A model generated the notes under the pieces. It was not told the DNA's origin, ran no database searches, and saw only the letters and a program-made list of their open reading frames with translations. Shown here in pieces: positions 58,427 to 64,000 of a stretch of DNA of 64,000 bases; within the stretch, counting starts at the first letter, position 1, and each line of letters begins with the position of its first letter. Position numbers and translations under genes: made by a program. Source of the stretch: Siphonodentalium dalli (lineage: Eukaryota; Mollusca; Scaphopoda; Gadilida; Siphonodentaliidae). The stretch is taken from NCBI GenBank assembly GCA_032622095.1, contig CP136066.1, positions 135,687,917 through 135,751,916 on the forward strand, written 5' to 3'.

Positions 58427-58532
58427 TGAAAAGTTGATATTTATTCATTGCTCATAAGTATTAAAGACTCCAGCACCTACAAGGTAAATGCCTTACATTA
58501 GTATAAAGTGGTAAACATATATGAACATAACA
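58427..58532 (-). repeat. Copia 3' LTR
   Basis: 106 bp, TGAAAAGTTGATATTTATTC ... GAACATAACA on the plus strand. Identical to the other LTR except for a 3-bp indel near the 'acatta(ata)gtata' word. Confidence 0.92.
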
Positions 58533-58812
58533 GACTCCCGTGTGTTCTTTAAAGTAAAGAAGTGCTAAGGAAAAAAGAAAATGTTAGTTAGTGTGCATGT
58601 AACGTAAAGTATAGAAGTGCTAAAAAGAAAGAAAATGTTAGTTAGAGTAAGTGAGCACTGATGAATGATCTGCTCGCCCAGAAATTAAACTTAAACATTT
58701 TGAGCACATAGCAGTCACTTCATGAACATAAGTCACTTCCGGAATATATTGGTCCATAAAGTCATGGAAACACTTAGCAGTCACTTCCTAAACAAACTGT
58801 CCAGTCATGTCC

Positions 58813-61800
58813 TTAACTAGTAACATCCAAATCAGGTTGAATCATTCCAGAGCTCAGGACATCTACTAGACTATGGAAATTGGCACCTGCCTTGGTCATA
58901 CAGTCCGATATCTGTCTACTTGCAGCAATCCATTTCACTTCCACTTCGCCTTTTTCAACACTTTCCTTGATGCTGGCCAACTCAACTCTCAACCGTTTTT
59001 CAGATACTAGTTTAGTAGAGTGAATGTTCTCATACAGTGATTTGTTGTCTGTCATACAGACAATTGGAATGTTCTGTTTTTCAGGAACAATTTCCTTAAG
59101 AATGTTCTGTACATATATACATAAATCTATCCCATCAACTAGAGCTAGTGCTTCTGCGGCCAAAGTGCTTTTAACCACTCTCCTTATTTTCTTTGAGAAC
59201 CATGCAATAGGGCAGCACATGTGATTTCCACCACGAAAAAACAGAATTGAACCTCCAGCGCTAGAAACTCTGTCTGATAAATTGGCATATGATGCGTCAG
59301 AATACACCACAATCTCAATGTTGTCAAGACTGCCCAAACTTGGAAACATCATTTTATACTGATTATTCTTGGCTTTTCGGATCACTTTGTTAATCTTTTT
59401 GCCTAGTTTACAAGGATTCTCTTCACTTGTGGTGCTAAGATCTAGTATGTCAAAGCTGAGATCTGGCCTGGTTTGTGTGGCGATCCAATGTAACTGTCCA
59501 ATGATTACACTGAGAAGTCGGTCTTGTCTGGAAACAGAACTAACTTGCTGTAATTCCTCAATATAATTGTTCTGATGAAGTTGAATGGTGTCATTATTTT
59601 GTGTGATATCCAGTCCAATATACTTAAATATCTTGTCCTGTTTTTTTCCACACTGAAACCTAGACATAACATTGTCTACCACATTCTTCTTAAAATCTCC
59701 TGTACCTGCCCACAGGAAATCGTCCACGTGCATCAAAAATAAACCACTTAAATTTTCTCCATCTTTAAAGTAGAACAGTGAAGGGTCCATTCTTGATTGA
59801 ACACATCCCAGTTTGATCAGTTCTCCTCTCACACTCAAAAACCAGTGTCTCGAAGCATCGACCAATCCATATACACACTTTTTTAATTTCCACACCTGCT
59901 GTCTATCGTGGAGAGCTTCTTCTGGTGGTCGCACAAATATGTCTCTATCTATGTTTCTCCCCTGCAGAAATGCAGATTTTACATCAATGGAATGAATCAT
60001 ATATTTTAATGTTGAAGAAAGCACAAGAAACAGTCGAAGACATTCTTTGTGAACTGTAAGAGAGTCAGTTTTTGTATCAATCACTTCTTGAAATCCTCTT
60101 ATCACTAGTCTTGCTTTCACAGCTGTTTCACCATTCACCTCTTTTTCCGTTATAACCCATCTGGTAGTCACACATTCTTGGTTAGTATACGTCATTTCTT
60201 CGTATACTTGAAATTCTTTCCAGTTATCAAGTTCTTTCTGTTTTGCCAATCTGACAATTTCTTGTTTGTGCTCTTTCGAGGGAACCGTCACAATATTACT
60301 TTCCTCTTCATCATCTGATACTAACTCCCATTCTTCCACATCATTACTGAAACTCAATCCGATCATTTCTGCATTGCTTTCTTCTTTCAAATTCATATAT
60401 GCCCAGTTCTTTCCAGTAGCATTGCCACCTCTGCTAATCACTTTAGCTTTCCTCCATCGGTCACTTCCTTTCATCTTAAATTTAATTTCTGTATTCAGTT
60501 GCGGTAGCTGTTTAGATGTAACTTGCTCTGATGATACACTAGTTTTACTAACTGTCTGATCATTACTTGCTGACATTTGCTGGTTATCACTTACATCATT
60601 ATTGGGCATACCAGCATCATCTTCTTGCTTATCATCATCTGAAGGTAACTTGATACTTTCTTTATCTGTTTTTTCATCTTCTGTGTTGCCAACCTCTGTA
60701 ACTGTTCTGAATTCATCGCCACATCTGGTTAGCCGACAGGGATGGACACGAACATACACACTTCCATGTCTCACAAATACAACTTTTGCATCTTGTCCAA
60801 TTACCACTGCTGGACCTTTCCACTTATTGTCATTGTCTCTTTTATAATACACTCTGTCTCCATTTACAAAAAATTCTTGGGATGCTCTGATTTGATGTCT
60901 CAAGGCTTTTCTGATTCTTTCAGATGACTCTGTTTGTATAAAAGAGCGTCTACTAGAATGAAGGGCATTCAGATGTCTTGCAAATGTTTCAGAGATGGTA
61001 GTGTTCTCTAATGCTGGCGGTTTGTCGGTTAACACAGAAGGTAGATTGGGATTCTTGCCAAAAACCAACTGGTATGGACTCCATCCATAAACCATGCTTA
61101 ACGAGTTCTTGGCATTGATGGCCCACACCAAAGCAACTTCAAGATTCAACTTAGGATGATCTTCAAGAATTTTTGCCACACAATCATCCACTACCGCATG
61201 ATTTCTTTCGCATAAACCATTTTGCCAAGGACTGTATCCGGTTGTGTTAAGCATCTCAATGTTCAAGTTCTGACACATGTCACTAAAAACTTCATTTGCA
61301 AATTCCCCGCCATTGTCAGCAAGAAATTTCTTGGGTGCACCCATTCCACTCCCAATCCAAAGAGTCATGACCTTCTCTACTATCACTTCAGGTGTCTTCC
61401 TCTTTATCACAGCCGCTAGACTGAAGCGCGTAGCCATGTCAATCATATGTAGAAAATACAGTCCTGGTGACCACACCTTTAAATCAAGTGCTACTGCTTC
61501 ATTAAATTCTGTTGCCATAGGTAAGGAAACTGCTGGTCGTACTGGAGTCTTTTTGTACATCTTACAGGTTTCACAAGAATCAGTCACTTTATCCACACAC
61601 TTCAAATGACCATCAGCATATCCACCAGCATCTTTCAGCAATGATTTCAGTCTTTTTGCTGATGGATGAGCAAATTGCTTGTGCAACTTCAGAATCACCT
61701 TTTCCTTGTCTTGTTCAGACACTGAAGCAACAAGTGCTTCCGCAGTCTCATTAACATTAACTGATACATGACCAATCGGAACACAATAATGTCCTGATGT

Positions 61801-63177
61801 TGTACATTGTAACTGAACCTGCCTTCCAAATATGAGTGCACTATCATTTTCCAAGTCCAGTACCATCCTTGCTTTTTTCATGGCATCCTTACTGAGGAGC
61901 AAGGGAATGTCACTTTTCACAACATCGGTCTCTATTTCACATTCCATTCCTGCAAGCAAACATGGAATTGTAACTCTCCCTTCCGATTTCAGAACAGTTC
62001 CACCTCCAAATTTGAAAATCTTGTCACTTGAAGAGTATTTCACTTTCTCTCGATCAGCAACAGTCAGAGAATCAACATAGCAGTTTATCCAAGCTCTACC
62101 GGTAACTGTTGCACTACAGGCACTGTCTAAAATAGCTGCATTCCGAGCTTCTGTAGCAAGCATAACAGACTCAATCCCTCTGCTTCCTGTGAACAGAACA
62201 GCATTTTGAACAGGCTTAGCCATATTCTCATATGAATGAGGACAGTTTTTTACAAGGTGTCGAATAGAGTCACAACTGAGGCACCTCAGTGGCAAGCCAT
62301 CAGGCCCACTAGGATTGATGGATTTGGTGGACTTAGGAGTAACATCAGTCCTGTTATGAGAATATTGTCCATGCTGATCGACCGAATTATTGTTCCAACG
62401 CCCAGTAACATCAGTTCTGTTATGAGAATATTTCCCATGCTGATCGACCGAATTATTGTTCCAACGCCCTCTGTTTGTCCTCTGCCTTTGTCCTCTGAAG
62501 TAACCACGTCCACTCACTCTCCCCGCATAATTTACTTCTTCAGCCACCATGCAGGATGGTTCCACTTTAATGTTCAAACCAAGATCACATTTACTAGCTG
62601 AGGCTGCGTGTTGACCGAAAAACTTTTTTAGAGAATCACGCATTTGCTTGAACAAAGTTTCAACTTTGGCATAGTCCACACCAGTTAATGCTAACTGCCT
62701 ATCTTTCATCTCCAGATTAGATGCTTCCAAGAGCTTGAATGCAAACACAGACTGAGGGAGCTCCATTTTATGTTTCTTTGTCAGGTTATAAAGTTTTTCA
62801 AATTCTGTGACAAAGTTATCCATAGACTCTGATGTACGTTTATATCTGTCAAATGAAGTGTAGATCTCGTATGCTTCACTCAAATCATCTTTTTTGAAAA
62901 TCGAGTCCAGGAACTTAATTAGCTTGTCCAGACCATCATCAGTATTCAGTTCCGCTACACTTAAGTCACTGAAAACTTTATCACGCACACCACTGCTGTC
63001 ATCTTCAGGAAACGATAATGCGACCGCTAGACCTTGTTTCTTTTTGTCCACATCAGTAATTGTTTTCCACGCCTTAAGTTCTTCCACCCATCGGTTGTAT
63101 GGCTTCTTGTCTGAGAAAATGGGAGGGACTTTATAATTAACCGAAGACGCCATGAGTCCAAACTGACCGCTATACAC
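58813..63177 (-). CDS. Copia Gag-Pol polyprotein, 1454 aa
   Basis: A single ORF encoding, in order: Gag (about 1-290), a CCHC zinc knuckle (C299-x2-C-x4-H-x4-C312), an aspartic protease with DSAC at 351-354 (usually DSG/DTG), integrase with H499/H504/C535/C538 zinc site and D565, D621, E657 (D-x35-E), reverse transcriptase with D1065 and the 'HVDDF' box (D1152, D1153), and RNase H with D1294, E1342, D1377, D1425. Integrase before RT defines Copia. The ATG at 63177 lies 135 bp inside the 5' LTR. Gag carries a 22-residue tandem duplication (237-258 and 259-280). There is no frameshift between Gag and Pol, so the Gag:Pol ratio must be set some other way. The protein copies element RNA and integrates the cDNA in the cell of this animal; it is not a host gene. 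Confidence 0.95.
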   Translation of the reverse strand: MYSGQFGLMASSVNYKVPPIFSDKKPYNRWVEELKAWKTITDVDKKKQGLAVALSFPEDDSSGVRDKVFSDLSVAELNTDDGLDKLIKFLDSIFKKDDLSEAYEIYTSFDRYKRTSESMDNFVTEFEKLYNLTKKHKMELPQSVFAFKLLEASNLEMKDRQLALTGVDYAKVETLFKQMRDSLKKFFGQHAASASKCDLGLNIKVEPSCMVAEEVNYAGRVSGRGYFRGQRQRTNRGRWNNNSVDQHGKYSHNRTDVTGRWNNNSVDQHGQYSHNRTDVTPKSTKSINPSGPDGLPLRCLSCDSIRHLVKNCPHSYENMAKPVQNAVLFTGSRGIESVMLATEARNAAILDSACSATVTGRAWINCYVDSLTVADREKVKYSSSDKIFKFGGGTVLKSEGRVTIPCLLAGMECEIETDVVKSDIPLLLSKDAMKKARMVLDLENDSALIFGRQVQLQCTTSGHYCVPIGHVSVNVNETAEALVASVSEQDKEKVILKLHKQFAHPSAKRLKSLLKDAGGYADGHLKCVDKVTDSCETCKMYKKTPVRPAVSLPMATEFNEAVALDLKVWSPGLYFLHMIDMATRFSLAAVIKRKTPEVIVEKVMTLWIGSGMGAPKKFLADNGGEFANEVFSDMCQNLNIEMLNTTGYSPWQNGLCERNHAVVDDCVAKILEDHPKLNLEVALVWAINAKNSLSMVYGWSPYQLVFGKNPNLPSVLTDKPPALENTTISETFARHLNALHSSRRSFIQTESSERIRKALRHQIRASQEFFVNGDRVYYKRDNDNKWKGPAVVIGQDAKVVFVRHGSVYVRVHPCRLTRCGDEFRTVTEVGNTEDEKTDKESIKLPSDDDKQEDDAGMPNNDVSDNQQMSASNDQTVSKTSVSSEQVTSKQLPQLNTEIKFKMKGSDRWRKAKVISRGGNATGKNWAYMNLKEESNAEMIGLSFSNDVEEWELVSDDEEESNIVTVPSKEHKQEIVRLAKQKELDNWKEFQVYEEMTYTNQECVTTRWVITEKEVNGETAVKARLVIRGFQEVIDTKTDSLTVHKECLRLFLVLSSTLKYMIHSIDVKSAFLQGRNIDRDIFVRPPEEALHDRQQVWKLKKCVYGLVDASRHWFLSVRGELIKLGCVQSRMDPSLFYFKDGENLSGLFLMHVDDFLWAGTGDFKKNVVDNVMSRFQCGKKQDKIFKYIGLDITQNNDTIQLHQNNYIEELQQVSSVSRQDRLLSVIIGQLHWIATQTRPDLSFDILDLSTTSEENPCKLGKKINKVIRKAKNNQYKMMFPSLGSLDNIEIVVYSDASYANLSDRVSSAGGSILFFRGGNHMCCPIAWFSKKIRRVVKSTLAAEALALVDGIDLCIYVQNILKEIVPEKQNIPIVCMTDNKSLYENIHSTKLVSEKRLRVELASIKESVEKGEVEVKWIAASRQISDCMTKAGANFHSLVDVLSSGMIQPDLDVTS

Positions 63178-63312
63178 TGCTCTATGTCCGTAATCACGCT
63201 ACGCTGTCACTAAACTGTAATGTCGCTAATATTAAGACACTGCATCCATATACGCTATGATTTCATCACATCAGGTAGAATCCTCTGCATGTGGTCCTCG
63301 CTCCTGCTTCCA

Positions 63313-63421
63313 TGAAAAGTTGATATTTATTCATTGCTCATAAGTATTAAAGACTCCAGCACCTACAAGGTAAATGCCTTACATTAATAGTATAAAGTGG
63401 TAAACATATATGAACATAACA
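63313..63421 (-). repeat. Copia 5' LTR
   Basis: 109 bp matching 58427-58532 apart from three extra bases. On the element's strand it begins TGTTATGTTC and ends CAACTTTTCA. Confidence 0.92.
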
Positions 63422-63539
63422 ACACCTGGGGCTTTTGAGACAACTGTCACTTCATGATCACATTTCACAGGTATATGTTAGAAACAATATTTATGAGCAT
63501 TAGTGGTAAAAACATTTTTTTTTTTATAGAAAATTTTGA

Positions 63540-63642
63540 CTTTTTCTCAAATATCAATAAAAAGATTAGGGTCGGCGGGTTATTTTTAGGGTCGGTCGAT
63601 GTACGGAAACATAGCAATTTTTTTTTTGGCTTAACAACACAT
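63540..63642. repeat. Solo end related to the AGGCCAAAA-type fragment
   Basis: 'agattagggtcggcgggtta', 'agggtcggtcgatgtacgga' and 'ttttttttttggc' followed by TTA. Read on the minus strand it starts like the fragment at 55173. No partner end lies in the window. Confidence 0.4.
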
Positions 63643-64000
63643 CGCGACACATATAATAATAACACGATAAAGGTGTTTAATTACGAGAACTGCGATGTAT
63701 TTCGGCGAAGTTTTGCATTCGCAGTGTTCTCCCATAACGCGACAAACTTCAAAAGCCGCGATCGAATTCATGATCGCTTTGCCTGTGCAAACTTTATATA
63801 CCACCGTTGCGTATCTATGCGTTGTCAATGAGTTACCACGTTATCGATCTTGTGCTATGCTTCTGTTTACATGTGACAATCATGTGATCGGACTGATGAT
63901 CACGTGACTTCGTCTACAACACAAAATCTTCGGCTAACTTCGGAATTTTTTTTAATCGTTATAAAAATAACGATTGGCGGCCGAATTTTAGATTATATGC
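63643..64000. other. Window end, no supported feature
   Basis: Open frames on both strands (for example 63454-63831 +) run through repeat sequence and have no recognisable domain. I call no gene here. Confidence 0.4.

Larger units (their letters stand above)
58427..63421 (-). mobile_element. Intact Copia LTR retrotransposon
   Basis: A 4995-bp element bounded by near-identical short LTRs (58427-58532 and 63313-63421), each TG...CA. A perfect 5-bp target duplication ACACC flanks it (58422-58426 and 63422-63426). One uninterrupted polyprotein gene fills the interior on the minus strand. On that strand the sequence after the 5' LTR begins TGGAAGCAGGAGCGAGG, loosely like a tRNA primer-binding site. 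Very short LTRs and this domain order suggest a GalEa-like animal Copia, but the clade was not tested. Structural integrity suggests recent insertion and possible activity. Confidence 0.95.

Noticed and set aside
59024-63136. Numerous + strand ORFs of 60-121 codons across the Copia region
   Set aside because: They are antisense shadows of the minus-strand 1454-codon polyprotein.

Overview
The window is animal nuclear DNA. It is AT-rich, with one spread-out multi-exon gene in a background dense with transposable elements. There is no operon structure and I found no tRNA or rRNA gene. The mix of elements points to a lophotrochozoan, most likely a bivalve mollusc: an intact Copia retrotransposon with very short LTRs, DIRS-like tyrosine-recombinase retroelement debris, pogo, hAT, Harbinger-like and Mutator-like elements, and many pearl/Helitron-like repeats with ~160-bp monomers, CCGT-type microsatellites and terminal hairpins. 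The species assignment is inference.

Host gene (+ strand): seven exons can be chained by splice sites and reading phase at 2497-2571, 3054-3091, 3502-6144, 18488-18625, 26478-26870, 36397-36615 and 41155-41286. Together they give about 1212 codons, open at both ends. The protein is Lys/Ser/Glu-rich and looks disordered and nuclear. I do not recognise its family. Its largest exon (881 codons) contains an internal duplication of about 260 residues.

Introns from 6 to 41 kb hold a hairpin MITE (6.7 kb), AGCTC-family arrays (7-9.6, 18.9-21.1, 27.0, 35.5-36.1 kb), a terminal-inverted-repeat element inserted in a dead pogo transposase (9.9-12.1 kb), Helitron-like repeats (12.3, 23.8 kb), an inverted-repeat-bounded block (14.1-18.1 kb), a Mutator-like MITE with a 9-bp target duplication (25.5-26.4 kb), a 5'-truncated dead LINE (29.0-31.8 kb, minus), a 67-C homopolymer (32.7 kb), a pogo element (33.8-35.1 kb) and a hAT element that keeps only a BED-finger ORF (36.8-38.1 kb).

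From 41 to 58 kb there are more Helitron-like repeats, two Harbinger-like elements with TWA target duplications (43.9-45.9 and 56.5-57.0 kb), a THAP-domain fragment (48.0 kb) and a nested structure at 49.2-54.9 kb. In that structure a pogo-type element with TA target duplication is interrupted by a 4.86-kb insert. The insert's repeats are arranged A1 ... B1A2 ... B2, the split-direct-repeat layout of Ngaro/PAT-type retroelements. It contains broken reverse transcriptase/RNase H-like pieces and a VNTR that seems to have grown out of the RNase H region.

From 58.4 to 63.4 kb lies a complete minus-strand Copia element with a 5-bp target duplication, near-identical LTRs and a single 1454-aa polyprotein that keeps all catalytic residues I checked.
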